Positions 10,797 through 22,501 of a stretch of 64,000 nucleotides of DNA are shown in pieces (position 1 is the first letter of the stretch; each line of letters opens with the position of its first letter). A program made the translations under genes and the position numbers. The notes below the pieces were generated by a model. That model was not told where the DNA came from, did not search any database, and was given only the letters and a program-made list of their open reading frames with translations. Origin of the DNA: Suillus spraguei (lineage: Eukaryota; Basidiomycota; Agaricomycetes; Boletales; Suillaceae); assembly GCA_016800925.1 (NCBI GenBank), contig JABCPU010000043.1:212926-276925 (forward strand), written 5' to 3'.

Positions 10797-11629
10797 AAAT
10801 CCTCTACAAGCCGCCTCACAGTTTCGTCTTCTTCTTCTTCGTCTTTAACCTTGGTTTGACGGAGCGGAGTTTTCTTCTTTCTTTCTGGACAATTATGAAT
10901 ACGGTGTCCAGTCTTCTTGCATCCGAAGCATTGCCCCTTTTTCATACATTCAGATCTCTCCATATCGGAGATTCGATCTATGAGCATTGCATTGGAGTCC
11001 CGATTAGGTATGTAATGCGCGTTTCCATAGTTCTTCTTCTGCTGCAGAGCATGACATGCTCGTAACGCTTGAAGACAGTGGTGGGAGTTGTTTATGGAAA
11101 CACAGTGCATTACAATGTCACGGAATACTTCTGAGACATCTTGTGGTGCGAAAAGCTTGGTAAGGATACCCAGATTGAGGCCATCTTGGAAGAATTGAAT
11201 CTTGGTTGCATCATCAGTGATATGGGCCTTGGCTGCAAGTGCCTCAAAGTCGGCGATGTAGGTATGGAGATCACCGCTTCCTTGTTTGAGGTCCCTAAGC
11301 TTTGTTAGTGCAGTTCCTTTGGTATCCACTGGTTCAAAGGCTTCTTTGAAACTTTTGATAAAATCCTGCAACGTCCCGTAACCAACTTTTTGTCTAGAGG
11401 TATCAGTTGACTGAGCATGAGCAAGGAATTGCTCTTTCCAAGATTTGGCGTTTTTCTCGGTCATGAAGGATGTAATGAAAATGATCTTCTGCTTATCAGT
11501 GGTGTAAAGCTTTTCATTGATATCGAAGCACAGGTTGCATGATTGAATGAATTCGCGAGAGTTGTTGTGATCTCCGTCAAAACTGGTTGGAAGACCAATT
11601 TTGTATTCAAATTCTTTGGTGGTTGTCAT
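10793..11629 (-). CDS. gag: gypsy#1 Gag with CCHC zinc knuckle
   Basis: An intact 278-residue frame from ATG 11629. It has a helical capsid-like region (residues 10-190), then one nucleocapsid zinc knuckle CFGCKKTGHRIHNC (C-x2-C-x4-H-x4-C) at about residue 235, and a very acidic C-terminus (EEEEDE). Gag would form the cytoplasmic particle that packages the element's RNA. The protein is identical residue for residue to the gypsy#2 Gag at 28666-29502, although the rest of the two elements differs. The frame ends GAT TTT TGA. The downstream protease is in the -1 frame and overlaps by a few bases, so slippage on the T run is plausible. Confidence 0.88.
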   Translation of the reverse strand: MTTTKEFEYKIGLPTSFDGDHNNSREFIQSCNLCFDINEKLYTTDKQKIIFITSFMTEKNAKSWKEQFLAHAQSTDTSRQKVGYGTLQDFIKSFKEAFEPVDTKGTALTKLRDLKQGSGDLHTYIADFEALAAKAHITDDATKIQFFQDGLNLGILTKLFAPQDVSEVFRDIVMHCVSINNSHHCLQALRACHALQQKKNYGNAHYIPNRDSNAMLIDRISDMERSECMKKGQCFGCKKTGHRIHNCPERKKKTPLRQTKVKDEEEEDETVRRLVEDF

Positions 11630-11756
11630 GATGGTGATTCGTCTTGTGAGTTATACTGTCTCAGTGCCTACACGCGCTGTCTTGCTGTCCGTTAGGTCTT
11701 ATCAGGGTTCAGGGTCGAGGACTGGGTAGTCGACGATCAGGTAGACTTTAATCTTT

Positions 11757-12232
11757 TGTTACGAACTGGGGTGGCATCACCAGCAACAGTTAAAGGACAC
11801 AGACAGTCTGCTGGGAAGTTCTGCAATGTCCAACAGAGGACAAGGTGAAAGTACAAGGAACGCGTTCCAAGTACTATCAAGGGTTCAGCCTCAAAGACAA
11901 GTCTAAGAGGTTCTACAAGAATTGAGACTAAGGCTATGGAGTGCTTAGACTTAGAGATGATTCAAGATGACTTAGGTTGGAGACCTAAGCAAAGGATATT
12001 CCAGGAAAAACCCAGTAAGATTAAAGTAAAGTATACAAGTGTAATACATTGTGCTTAAATAGGCCAATATGTGCGCATGGACCAAGAGAGACATGAGAAT
12101 GTAAGTGCATATCCAAAGAAGGAAGGCAACTATAGTACAGATGCATTGAGCATATGAGTCAGAGTCACATTATGTAATATACAAGTAAAGGTGATCAAGA
12201 GAGAATGAATAGGGGCACGTACGACTGTAACA
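11757..12232 (-). repeat. gypsy#1 5' LTR (476 bp)
   Basis: It starts TGTTACGAAC at 11757 and ends ACGACTGTAACA at 12232, the partner of 4918-5393. On the minus strand the interior begins AAAGATTAAAGTC right after the LTR. The inner 90 bp match the gypsy#2 5' LTR exactly; further out they differ. Confidence 0.88.
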
Positions 12233-12742
12233 CCATGCGCCATGGGAGTCCAGATAGGTTTGCATTCAGCCATGCCAGTGTGCTGCAAGACAGTGTCTAT
12301 ATACTGGCACTGCCTAAGTGCGATTTTGTGTGCCTTGCAATCACACTGAATCTCGATACTGAGGATTAACTTTGCCTCTCCTAGATCATGCATTTTGAAT
12401 TGCACTGAGAGCTTTTGCTTAACAGAGTCCATGAAGGCATGCGTAGATGCGGTGAGCAGCAGGTCATCAACATAGACAACTAGGAAACAGACTTGCCCTT
12501 TTTTTGCAAAGAATGTACAGGCATGTTTCTGCATCTAAGTGCATGAAGCCTATCTCGCAACTTTGCGATCAAGTGTCTTTTTCCAGGTGCGCCCTGATTG
12601 CTTCAGACCATACAGTGAGCACTTCAATTTCCAGCAGTACCCTGGTTGAATTGGGATGCCTTTGGGTGGAAGTAGGTAGAGCTGTTCTTTCAATTTGCCA
12701 TTCAAGTATGCTGTGGAAACGACCATCTGATCAAGTTCAAGG
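12233..12742 (-). pseudogene. Ty1/copia reverse transcriptase, middle piece
   Basis: The minus-strand frames hold the copia RT core: VSTAYLNGKLKEQLYL with PPKG (12640-12720), CSLYGLKQSGRTW (about 12580-12620) and the catalytic VVYVDDLLL (about 12460-12485). At least two frameshifts separate these blocks (near 12490 and 12550). The right end joins in frame to the piece at 27783-27905 once KDZ#1 and one GTTCAAGG are removed; the left end joins the piece at 4733-4917. It is an old host site for later insertions. Confidence 0.85.
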
Positions 12743-13230
12743 AGCCCCTTCAGTGACAAACTCCGTACTATACGGGTCACCCGACCCACATAATATCCCG
12801 TCAAAGACGGGCCAGCGGATGATGGGCCGAGGTTATGTATATCCTCGATGTTGACGGATGGGCCGGGGGGAATATTATTTCCGATGGAGACGGGTGGGCC
12901 GGGAGACTTGTATTTTCGGGAGAGACAGGTGGGCCGAGGGAAACATGATTTCTGATGTTGACAGATGGGCCAGGGGGATATAATCCCCGACAGAGATGGG
13001 TGGGCTCATCTGGGTAGTATGTAGAGTAGGATATTATAGACAGCTGGGCTGAAGAGAGATGCAAGGCAAATATTATTGCATAGACGGGTGGGCCGAGGTA
13101 AGAGAATATTACATATACGGGTGGGCCGAGGTGAGAGAATATTACATATACGGGTGGGCCAAGGTGAGAGAATATTACATATACGGGTGGGCCGACATGG
13201 GGTGTATTACATATACGGGTGGGCCTAGAT
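12743..13230 (+). repeat. KDZ#1 left TIR and subterminal repeats
   Basis: The end starts AGCCCCTTCAGTGACAAA and then CCGTACTATACGGG, itself a short palindrome. It is followed by about a dozen copies of a GACGGGTGGGCC-like word spaced 30-50 bp. The last ones, from about 13060, sit in 34-bp tandem units with GAGAATATTACATATAC between them. Such arrays near transposon ends often serve as transposase binding sites; that is inference here. Confidence 0.8.
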
Positions 13231-15275
13231 ATGTATCATAAAGACGTACAGCTGATGTAGCCACCAGAGAATCAAACACATAGGATTTATGCACCCTATG
13301 AGTGCATATACCTACCATCAACCACCAAAATCTAAACCCTGAAGCATGACGGGTGCCAAGTCCCGAATCCAGGCACTCAAAACTGGAGATGCAAACTAGA
13401 GATTTCCTGAATTCCAGATACCCGGACACCTGAAACACAACACACAAGGTGAAAGATTTAAAGTCCATGTGTGGAGTCATCTAGTGCTGAGTGCCGGGTG
13501 CGGGTGCAGAGTACTGAAACTAGAAACTAGAAACTCGAGATTCGAGACAAAACAGACATCTACCAAAAATGTGTGGATCAAAGTTTCGTTGTTGCCTGAC
13601 ATGTGTCTGAGTCCTGAGGACCGAACCCCGAAATTATAGACTACCAGATTTCAGGATTCGGGGTTCGGCACTCGAGATTGGAGATTTGAGATGAAAAAGA
13701 TATCTACCAAAAATGTGTGGATCAAAGTCATTTTATTGCCTAACATTGTTTTCGGTCTCAAGTGCAAAAGCCCGAGTACCGAACCGTGAACCCCTAAATA
13801 GTAGACTACCAGATTTCAGAGTTCGGAGTTCGGCACTTAGAATGTGTGGATCAATAGGTGTCTATTGCCTCACATTGTTCTGAGTCCCGGGTCGCGAGTG
13901 CTGGGTGCCAGGGTTCAGGGTTCAGCACTGACAATATGTTGCTCAAGATCTTTCACATTATGAGTACCAAGTCCCGAGTGCCAAGTGCCGGGTGCCGGAG
14001 TTCGGGGTTCGGCACATACAATATGTGGATCGAGGACTTTCACATTGTTTTGACTGCTGAACCCCGAGCTCCGGCACCCGGGAGTTAGCACAATGTGAGG
14101 CAATACCATGATATTGATTTACACAAGTTGAGTGCCGAACCCTGAGTGCCGGGTGCCGGAGCTCGGGGTTCAGCACTCAACTTGTGTAAATCAATATTAT
14201 GGTATTGCCTCACATTGTGCTAACTCCCGGGTGCCGGAGCTCGGGGTTCGGCACTCAACATGTGTAAATCAATATTATGGTATTGCCTCACATTGTGCTA
14301 ACTCCAGGGCGCCGGAGCTCGGGGTTCGGCACTCAACATGTGTAAATCAATATCATGGTATTGCCTCACATGGTAACCCGGCACTCGGTGATCGTGATTC
14401 AGGACTCAACTTTGTATTGCCTCACATGGTTCTAACTCACGGGTGGCGGGGTTCGGGGGTCGGTGTTAAAATATGTGGATCGATATCTGTCTCATTGTTA
14501 TGAGTACCAAGTCCCGAGTCCCGAGTGCCGGGTGCCGGAGTTCGGGGTTCGGCATTCAACATGTGTACATCAATATCTTTGTATTGACTCACATTGTTCT
14601 CACTCCCGGGTGCTGGGGTTCGGGGTTGGGTGGTTAAATATGTGGATCGATATCTTTCACATGGTTATGAGTCCCGAGTCCAGATTCCCAACTGCCGGGT
14701 GCCAGAGTTCGGGGTTCGGCACTCCCCAGGTGTAAATCAATATCTTGGTATTGCCTCACATGTTTCTAACTCCCAGGTGCCGGGGTTCGGGGTTCAGTGA
14801 TAGAAAATGTGCATCGACATCTTTCACATTGTTATAAGTTCCAAGGCCCAAGTCCCGAGTGCCGGGTGCCGGAGTTCGGGGTTCGGCACTCAACATGTGT
14901 CAATCAATATCTTTGTATTGCCTCACATTGTTCTAACTCCCGAGTGCCAGAGTTTGGGGTTCAGCACATCAAATATGTGGATCGATATCTGTCACATGGT
15001 GATGAGTCCCAACTCCAGGGTCCTGGGGTCCGGGGTTCAGCACTTAAGATATATGGAATGATATGTTTCACAATGTGACCCGGCAGCCAGCACAAGGTAA
15101 CTCGACAGAGATGTTTCAAATTCTTTAGATTGTGTGTTGTATTTCAGGTAGCTGTATATCCGGAAGTCGCGAAATATCCATTGTGAATCTCCATTGTCCA
15201 GTTCTGGATGTCCGGACTTGGCATCCAGCACTGACATTCATTCAAACAATTTATATACATCTATGAACATACAAT
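13231..15275. repeat. KDZ#1 left minisatellite region (about 76-78-bp hairpin units)
   Basis: Degenerate units of the form GTGCCGGAG-TTCGGGGTTCGGCAC, then CAACATGTGTAAATCAATATC, a CCTCACATTGTTCT block and CGAGTCCCGAGTGCCGG. Each unit can fold into a GTGCCG...CGGCAC stem. Around 14140 the orientation flips: one unit runs in reverse, followed by three forward copies. Open frames across this stretch have 26-residue periodicity and are artefacts of the repeat. No gene is seen. Confidence 0.75.
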
Positions 15276-15315
15276 TATGTAGCCATTTCACCCTCATCAG
15301 CAGAGGGTTCAACCT

Positions 15316-17416
15316 TCACCTAACATCCATATCATCAGAATCATATTCTGGGACAAGGTTGCCCGGATCATCTGGGTCCACAAGTTTGCCGGACGTTTCT
15401 GGACCCTCAGGCTGAATCTGGCTCAGCTCAAATATGAGACCCTCAATGATAGATGCAGGCTGGACTTTCGGAGACGGAGGCTCCACTCCTGCCATATCCA
15501 AGTCAATGAGGGGAGAAAGTGCAGATGGGAGGGGTGAGATGGACAGGGGGACAGATTGATCAAGCAAAAAGGTTGCATTGACAGGAGAGTCGGGAAGTAG
15601 AAATGATGGGTGCCGGTCCATGACTTTGCGACAAAGGCCCTCATGGAGGCGTTGCAGGGTATCAATCTTACCATCCTGCTCCGCCACACGAGCCTCAAGA
15701 AGAGCAATTTGAGCGGAACCATCCTGAATCGCAATTGCCATGGAATGGAGATCTGGCATGGGCACATCGAGTGCCGGACGAGGCACTGCGGCACTTGAAG
15801 ACGGAATAGCTAAGTGAAAGATAAGGTCAGATGGTCATAGACAATTGGGGTGACTCACAAGCTGATGCAGGTGCAGGTGTCTTGGGGGCAGTGATTGTCT
15901 TGCTGTGCCCACGGGACTGTGCCTTGGGTGTGGTCACAGCAGGGACAGCGGGAGTGCCGGAGGGGCCACGAGATTGACTGTGAGTTTGGGCTTTGGACTG
16001 CGAGGCAGCCGGCGCATTGGAGGGAGCTCTGGAAGGTGTCCTGGAGCGAGCCTGCCGGGTGGTAGACTTCCCTCGAATATGTTTTGGCGGGGATCCCATG
16101 GATGCTGGGACACATTTGATCTTCTTGGTGGCGCAGCGCACGCACGACAAACATGGGGCATGGGTCCTCCTGTCCAACCGAGTGGCGCAGGGCCACTTCT
16201 CCTGGGTGCAATAATGGCAGGGGTTGTTCTGTGGGGTCCATTAGTTGATGGACTCATTGGAATTCATTAGAGTACTCACTGGGCCAGGAATGAGAATATC
16301 ACCTGTATCCATGACTGCAGGTTCCTCAGCCAGAGTGCTGGACATTGCCTGAGGGGTCTCGACAACCTCCGGATGACTGCCGGAGGTGGCCTGACAATGG
16401 GTAAGTACAGGCGGGAGGTCCAGACAAAGAATGATGACCCACCATCACCTTGGGTGGACTGCCGGCAATGAGCTGGTGATATATAAGCATTTTCCCAAGT
16501 GCCGGACAACTAAATATTACTTACTGAAGCAGGACCAAACAATTGCTTCTTTGGGGAACGTGGTGAACGAGGGGAATGAGGCGTCCCTACACCAATTGTG
16601 GAAGGCCAGGGAACATTGAGCGCCGGGACTCCACTCGAAATAGGCTACAGAAAATTGAGAGAATGAAAACAATGAGCTGGACGACATACCTGAACAATTG
16701 TGTCTTCATCATCTTCCGACTCCACAAGCACCTTCTGCTTGACATGGCGAGTTGCCTTGACCCGCTTGTGACCCTTCTTGGCCAACTTCGGAGGTGAGGA
16801 AGAGTGTCCGGACATCATGGGGGACTTCCTCTTCCTGCTCCCTTCTACCTCCGGCTCTGGGTCAGCAACAACTGCCTTACCTTTTCCTTTGTCCCGGAGC
16901 TCGGAGGTGGTGTGGGTGGAAGAACCAGCGACATTGCCGGCGACGACAGGTGGGGAGGGAAGGTCCACAGTGATTGGGCCAATGGAAGGGTTAGGCATGA
17001 CAGGGAGATCACCTGAATGGTCACCTAACACCTCCCAGGCATGAATCTTGCTGTGCCAGGAGTATTTCAACACCCAGGGGTCGTCATGGCCGATGCTGTG
17101 CCAGTTGGGCCACACCCGGGGAGTCATGGACCTGACTCTCATCAACTCCTTGGAGCAGGATGCAATGATGCCGGGCATGTAAGGCCCTTCCTTTCTCATG
17201 CTCCCTGACTATCTCAGCCTAAACAGATCTTAGAAAAACCAAAAGTAAAATTGACACATGAATGGTACTTACCACAAGATTAGTGACTTGTGCTGTCAGA
17301 GCAAGGTGGGCTTGGCCAGTGCCGGCAGGCATGAGCCGCGCCCCGGCGATGATGCCCACAATCTGAGCAGTGGTTGCCTTGAGACCGGCCAAAGAGGTTT
17401 GAACTGGAGTAGACAT
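15316..17416 (-). pseudogene. KDZ gene A, cysteine-cluster protein (copy #1)
   Basis: This matches the seven-exon gene of KDZ#2 (48993-51130). Exon 1 starts at ATG 17416 and ends at a GTAAG donor at 17272. The large second exon (17199 to about 16690) is open and keeps the frame that is broken in copy #2. Exon 6 carries CHYC...C then CLSCVRCATKKIKC (about 16215-16100). The last exon (15786-15316) has a coiled-coil-like Leu/Ala helix (LLEARVAEQDGKIDTL) and an acidic tail. Breaks: an extra 4 bp near 17190 at the start of exon 2 and a lost C near 15318 that shortens the C-terminus. A DNA-binding or regulatory role is inferred only from the cysteine cluster and basic RS-like region. Confidence 0.6.
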
Positions 17417-17634
17417 TTGGATTGAGTTGAAAGATGTGAAAGCTTGAGATAAGTTTGAAATCTGTTATCACTAGGATGAAGTTTCAAAGGAAGCCAGACA
17501 ATTGAAGGACAATCTTGATAAGCATTGATTGTTTGTCTTTGTTTGGTCTTGGTTCAACTTTCGGCCGTTGCCAGCCATGTGTTGAACTTCGAAGTTATCA
17601 GTTATCAATCAGTTTGATCAGTTGATCAGACATC
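17417..17634. promoter_or_regulatory. Divergent intergenic region between genes A and B (copy #1)
   Basis: About 218 bp separate the two start codons of oppositely transcribed genes, so both promoters must lie here. It holds overlapping TTATCAGTTATCAATCAG and TTGATCAGTTGATCAG words that could bind a common factor. No TATA box is obvious. It is conserved in copy #2 (51131-51349). Confidence 0.35.
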
Positions 17635-18651
17635 ATGAGATCTCAACCAGCAGTCAGATTTTATGAACCTCCGGTCACTGAATACAACTCAATGGATGTG
17701 GATGACTCAACCGACTCCCAGATTTCACTAGGTATGTTGTGCTTTCAGTACAGCTCTCAATTGACTGGAGATGGACCAGATGCACTGGATGATGTATACC
17801 TTGGGCCAGATGATGAGACTGAGTCCCGGATTTCATCAGGTATGTGTTGCTTTGAGTGTATCTTACAATTGACTGGACATTTATTAGATCCATGTGAAGA
17901 TGTATACCTTGGGCCGGATGATGAGATCAACTATGATTCTGGGTCATCAGGTGTTCCGGATGTCTTGGATGCAGTTCCTGGTAGGTTTCTCAATTCACAT
18001 TTAGATAATGCAACTGTGGATGTTCATTCAATCCATCCAGACCATTTATGCCCGGCTCAGCCTGAGGAACTGCCTTTGTTCAACAATCCAGACTTGTACC
18101 TAGGGCCTGATGATGATCTTATTGATTGTGATGAAGCACCGGAATGTGCTGATGTTGAGATTGATGCTCTGGCTATCCCAGGAATAGCAATTCCAGGTGA
18201 GTTCATTCATACAATCTCATTTTTATTGTTGATGTGATGTCCCAAGCACATGCAACACCTCCTAAACGTCAGTCCCCCATACCGGAACTCAGCAATGAAG
18301 ACCTGCGTGCCATGCTTAGGGAGTTCATGCCCCTAGGGTCATATGATCAAACAGAATGTGAGCATTTAATTGTTCATCATGTATCTTTCTGCTAATTTTC
18401 TTGAAGTTGAATCAATTCTGGATTGCCTGGACCATTACCAACAGCGTCATGGCCATCTTCTGGAGCCTACCATACATCAACTCCTCGAGGCTGACCGACC
18501 ATTCCGAGTGGCTTGGGCTGACACATCCGACAAACTCAGAAGAGCTGATATGGACCTCCGGAGGTTGCAAAGGGCCAAACAGATGAGCTCTGAATTGCTG
18601 CTTGTATTAGATACCCTCATTGAAAAGTGTGATGATCAACCCCATATGTAA
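17635..18651 (+). CDS. KDZ gene B, acidic repeat protein (copy #1)
   Basis: ATG at 17635. Exons can be chained through phase-1 introns of about 48-54 nt, ending at 18651 (TAA). The first part contains three modules with a YLGPDD motif (DDVYLGPDDE, EDVYLGPDDE, LYLGPDDD) and is rich in Asp/Glu/Ser. The last exon is a Leu-rich, charged helix of about 80 residues, coiled-coil-like. Three of the putative introns are multiples of three and stay open if retained, so the exact splicing is uncertain. No known domain was recognised. It is transcribed divergently from gene A and conserved in both KDZ copies without a stop, which argues for a real gene. Confidence 0.55.
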
Positions 18652-18659
18652 ATATTTGG

Positions 18660-19140
18660 ATATTCATTCACATACTTACATCATGTTCACCACTGAATTT
18701 TTCATGTATAACAATGACATTTCCAATTGATTTTAGATGATGCACACACCCAATTGTCACATTCCAACAGCCAATTATTGATTCCCAGGGTCCGGAGCTC
18801 GGTGATTGGGATTCATCCGGAACTCGGTGATCAGGTTTTGTGATATTTGGATATTCATTCACATACTTAAATCATGTGAACCACTGAATTTTTCATGTAT
18901 ATCAATGACAGTTCCAATGTATTTTAGATGATGCACAAACCCTAATCTCTAATACCAACTACCAATGATTGATACTTGGGTGCCAGACCTCGGTGATCGG
19001 GAGTCGTCCAGAACTCGGTGATCAGGATACGTCCGGAACTCGGTGCTTAGGATTCAACATTTTGGAAGTGGGACACTGTGTTTTAAGAAGTGTGACAAAT
19101 GATGAAAATGTGGTAAACATGGGGGCAGTTTGGTATATGT
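18660..19140. repeat. Short repeats between genes B and C (copy #1)
   Basis: Two related segments of about 180 bp (from 18660 and 18840) share TTTGGATATTCATTCACATACTTA, ATCATG, AATTTTTCATGTATA and TTTTAGATGATGCACA words. Between and after them are CCGGAACTCGGTGATC units (18790-19045). No gene is seen. Confidence 0.55.
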
Positions 19141-19143
19141 ACA

Positions 19144-19390
19144 TTATTTCCTTCCCCTTGCCCTGGTTACTCGAAGTGTACTCTCTACCGGCTTTTGAGA
19201 CTTACTCCGGGTGGTCCTTGCGGATGGTTCAATGACAGCTTTCTTGCCTTGTATACTCCTTGGTTCCGGCGATGCGTTCCTCTCTTCCACTTCCTCAGTG
19301 ATCCCGGCCAGGAGGTCGCCCATCCGTGATGTCAAAAGTGCACCTGCCTTGGCCGGCCTGGCCGGGCGAGGCTCCGGCATTGAACATTCC
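19144..19390 (-). pseudogene. KDZ gene C, 3' remnant (copy #1)
   Basis: Only the C-terminal 80 or so residues remain, from a junction at about 19390 to TAA 19144-19146. They include a basic stretch (ARTTRSKSQKP) and a terminal RVTRARGRK. In KDZ#2 the gene continues upstream for 1.6 kb more; here the sequence jumps at GAACAT to CCCACAGGG, the start of gene D. It is a deletion relic. This copy preserves the C-terminal frame that is shifted in KDZ#2. Confidence 0.7.
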
Positions 19391-22330
19391 CACAGGGTAG
19401 AAGCAAGGGGCAGCAAGGGTAGAAAGATTTGGGTCAAGGTCCCACTTGCAAGCACAAGACGACGAGCCTACAGGTCCATGCCTCACTCTCCCCCAGAATC
19501 ACCAACACTTCAGCCTGTTCAGGCACCACCTCCTTGGGATGACTTTCCTGACAATACTTATGAGCAAGACCAAGGCTCATTTGAGCCATTGCAACTCCCA
19601 AAAACCATGGCAAGTTCATGTTAAATGTTGGAGTGTCATTCAAACTATAGCTCAATATAAAAAATGCAGAGTCAAAATGACTACCTCAGGCAATGGCTGC
19701 CAAGGCAGGAATCATATCTGCATCACCTCCTGGATCAAGAAGCTCCACCAGAAGACAGGAGATGCATCATCTGCCACCAGGATGGGGTCTACAAATGTCA
19801 AGATTGTCTTGGCGAGCCTCTCTATTGCACGGGCTGTTGCAGGAGTCAACATCGTTGCAATCCTTTCCACTGGATCAGTCAATGGAATGGTCAATTCTTC
19901 GAGCGGAGTTGTCTTGCTCATGTGGGACTCACCATACACCTTGGGCATGATGGCAAACAATGTCTGGTGCTCACAGATAGGTGGGATTTGTTTGAAGGAG
20001 ATGAACCTGAAGACCAGCTTGAGCCTGAAGATCTTCCGTCTGTGTCGGGACCTGAGTTCCAGCTGAAGGAAAACACCATGGTCATCATTGACAAGTCTGG
20101 AGTTCACTGCCTCGAGGTTTGCTGCTGTGATTGTCCAAATGCCATGAGTCCGGACATTCAAATGTTTCGGCATGGATTTTTCCCTGCATCATTTAACAGG
20201 CTGAAGACCATGTTTACCTTCGGAGTGCTGGATGATTTTCTATTGGACAACCTTGAATGCGGCACCTCCGCAATGAACTATTACAGTAAGCTCCGGCGAA
20301 TGACCTCGAGCATGTTTCCACACCTTGTTCCGGTAATGCTATTTGTGCTTCATCTAAAGGACATGATGTTGACACAGGCCGTGGCAAGGATCGATACTGA
20401 GAGCTCATGAGAGTCGCTCGACAGTGGAGGCAGTTGAAGACCATGAAATGGCATGGCTATGGCCATCGTTCTGACATCCCGAACGCAGGAGATCTTGCAT
20501 TATTTTGCCCGGCATGTCCTCAGCCTGGGATTAATGTATCTTTGTCAGGGGATGAATCACTTGATGAGTGAGTCATGTTCAATACTGAAGTGAACTCGGC
20601 GATGATAAGAACTCCAAGCTGGAAATACACCTGGTCATTTGTGATGGACGGAAATTTCAAAGCTGAACACCTGCATCCCATTAATCCCCTCGATGAAGGG
20701 GTTGTGGCATGTGCATGGACATCAGGACAGTTGCTATGTCCAATATGCTTCGAATTTTATTGAAGGCATTGGCCGGATTGATGGAGAGATCATGGAGACC
20801 CTATGGGCGCGTCTCAACCTGATTTCCCCTGCCGCTCGGGGAATGTCATCCCCGCACTGAAAGGAATGTCTTGATTATCAGATGAATGATTCCAATTTCT
20901 GCAAGATGATCCGCATGAAAAGGACTCTTTGCCAGAAATACAAGCTGGCGAAGAATGGCATCGCCGAAAGTGGCAAGGCTTTTGACAGACTTGATGAAGC
21001 TGCACCCGGCAATTTAAAGACACAATGGTTAGCCAGCGAGATGGTCGCTCAGTCCAAGAGAATCAGGGATCCTGCGGCGATGGATTTATATGAAATCAAT
21101 ATCAAGAAGGGTAAGTTAACATTCTTTGTCTCCGTGGAGCTCCGCATTCATTTTTCACTTAGCACCAAGCAAAAAGGAGATCGAGCTTAGACTACTAGAA
21201 GCGGGTAATGCCCGTCATGCAGCACCCTCTTGCAGATCTGTGGCAACATGGATATCCATTGGGTTGGCAATTGAAGAGGCTCAAATTGCATTGCTCATTG
21301 AGGTCCGCAGAATTGGAAGACGATCGACGGAGACACAGAGATTAGATATTGCCAGGCAATGCGATCGTATTCAAGGCCAGATAGATGAATTCACTCGGTC
21401 TGCTCTTATGCATCTGGGAGAGGGATTTGATGCAGATGACGATCCTGACAACTTGAACATAGATATTCTTGACGATATCGATGATGACCTGGCAGATTTC
21501 ACCGAGACATCTGATGCATGGACAAACTCCCCTGAGCTCACCATAATTCCATTGCCATCAAACCTCGGGGTTGAACATTGCAGACGCTGTATGGCAGAGG
21601 ATCTGATTCCATTGGAGATGTTGCTTCGTGAAGGGCAGGCCAATGATGCCCTGCACAATCTCCGCATTCACTTATACAACAAGGCTATCCTGTTCTGAAC
21701 AACAGTTAGGCAAGCCAAATCTCAAGCCCTAAAAACTCGAGCGTGGTCCCAGGTGACATCAGTGCAGCAGGCAGTATCCCTACATGCCAGTATATATACA
21801 AAAACCAGGAAGCAAATGATACAACTTGAGCCAGGGCCAGACCAGCTTCAGAAATTCAAACCCCTGCTTCACGAGCAGCTCAAAATCAGCACTGCCATCG
21901 GCAATCCAAATGCCCGAGGTCAGCGAAATGAGTCCCTCGCTTGGTTCTGGTCAGTGGAAGTCGATATGGAGGGTCCAGAAAATTCGTGGAATGAGGAATG
22001 TGAGTTCGGGCATGCTTGATATATTCCATGGTGAGCTGACAGGACCCATCCCAAGTTTACCGAGTTCATTGGCTTCGAGCAAAGGCACTACGGGATCGAT
22101 GGATGGAAGAAATATCATTGGTGCAATCAGAGATGGATTGGACGTGCAACTTTTTCTTGTGGAAGGCAATCCAATGTGGTGCCCGGATGCAGGAATCATT
22201 GTTGAAACAACTTCCAGGTCATGCATGCTATGCCGGAAGGCAGTCTCAAATGTATTCCTTACTAGCTCAGGATGCACAGGCAGCATTTCAAGACCTGCAG
22301 CCCTCATTGATCGATGGTGCACATGAATGA
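19391..22330 (+). pseudogene. KDZ transposase, deleted copy #1
   Basis: It matches the transposase of KDZ#2. The CxC2-like cysteine cluster is present (CIICHQDG, CQDCLGEPLYCTGC, PFHWI; about 19765-19880), as are the DGNFKAEH block (about 20645) and the C-terminal region. About 460 bp are missing at about 20698, where GATGAAG runs into TTGTGGCATG; this removes the CNNHRAVNQAN and DINCQY motifs of the catalytic core and one intron. A TGA at 21696-21698 replaces CGA of copy #2. The first exon was probably lost with the upstream gene C deletion. This copy cannot make active transposase. Confidence 0.88.
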
Positions 22331-22501
22331 ATTTGTTTTGTTGATGAAACGCATATTTGACACCCAAACATTGAGTCCCGGGAATTGTCCGGGTCAGCCC
22401 ATGTCGGAGTTTGAATCTCTAATCCATCCATCAGTGACTCATATCATCCGCTCTTCACCATCTGTCAGTGTCATTCCCAGCGTCACACTCTTGCATTAGC
22501 C

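Larger units (their letters stand above)
4918..12232 (-). mobile_element. Ty3/gypsy chromodomain LTR retrotransposon, copy #1
   Basis: This is a full-length insertion on the minus strand, 7315 bp, bounded by two 476-bp LTRs (TGTTAC...GTAACA seen from the plus strand) and flanked by the 5-bp target duplication CCATG (4913-4917 and 12233-12237). Gene order in transcription sense is gag, protease, RT, RNase H, integrase, chromodomain, accessory ORF. The two LTRs differ at roughly 25-30 of 476 positions by eye, so the insertion is not recent. Several frames are closed by CGA to TGA changes, so the copy is dead. Compared with gypsy#2 it has lost about 265 bp in the protease-RT linker. Confidence 0.9.

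Noticed and set aside
10772..11065. Frame antisense to gag, conserved in gypsy#1 and #2
   Set aside because: Its conservation only reflects the identical DNA tract; the sense strand encodes Gag.
15855..16270. Several overlapping frames on both strands of gene A
   Set aside because: Only the minus-strand frame with the CHYC and CLSCVRC clusters joins across proper splice sites; the others are shadows.
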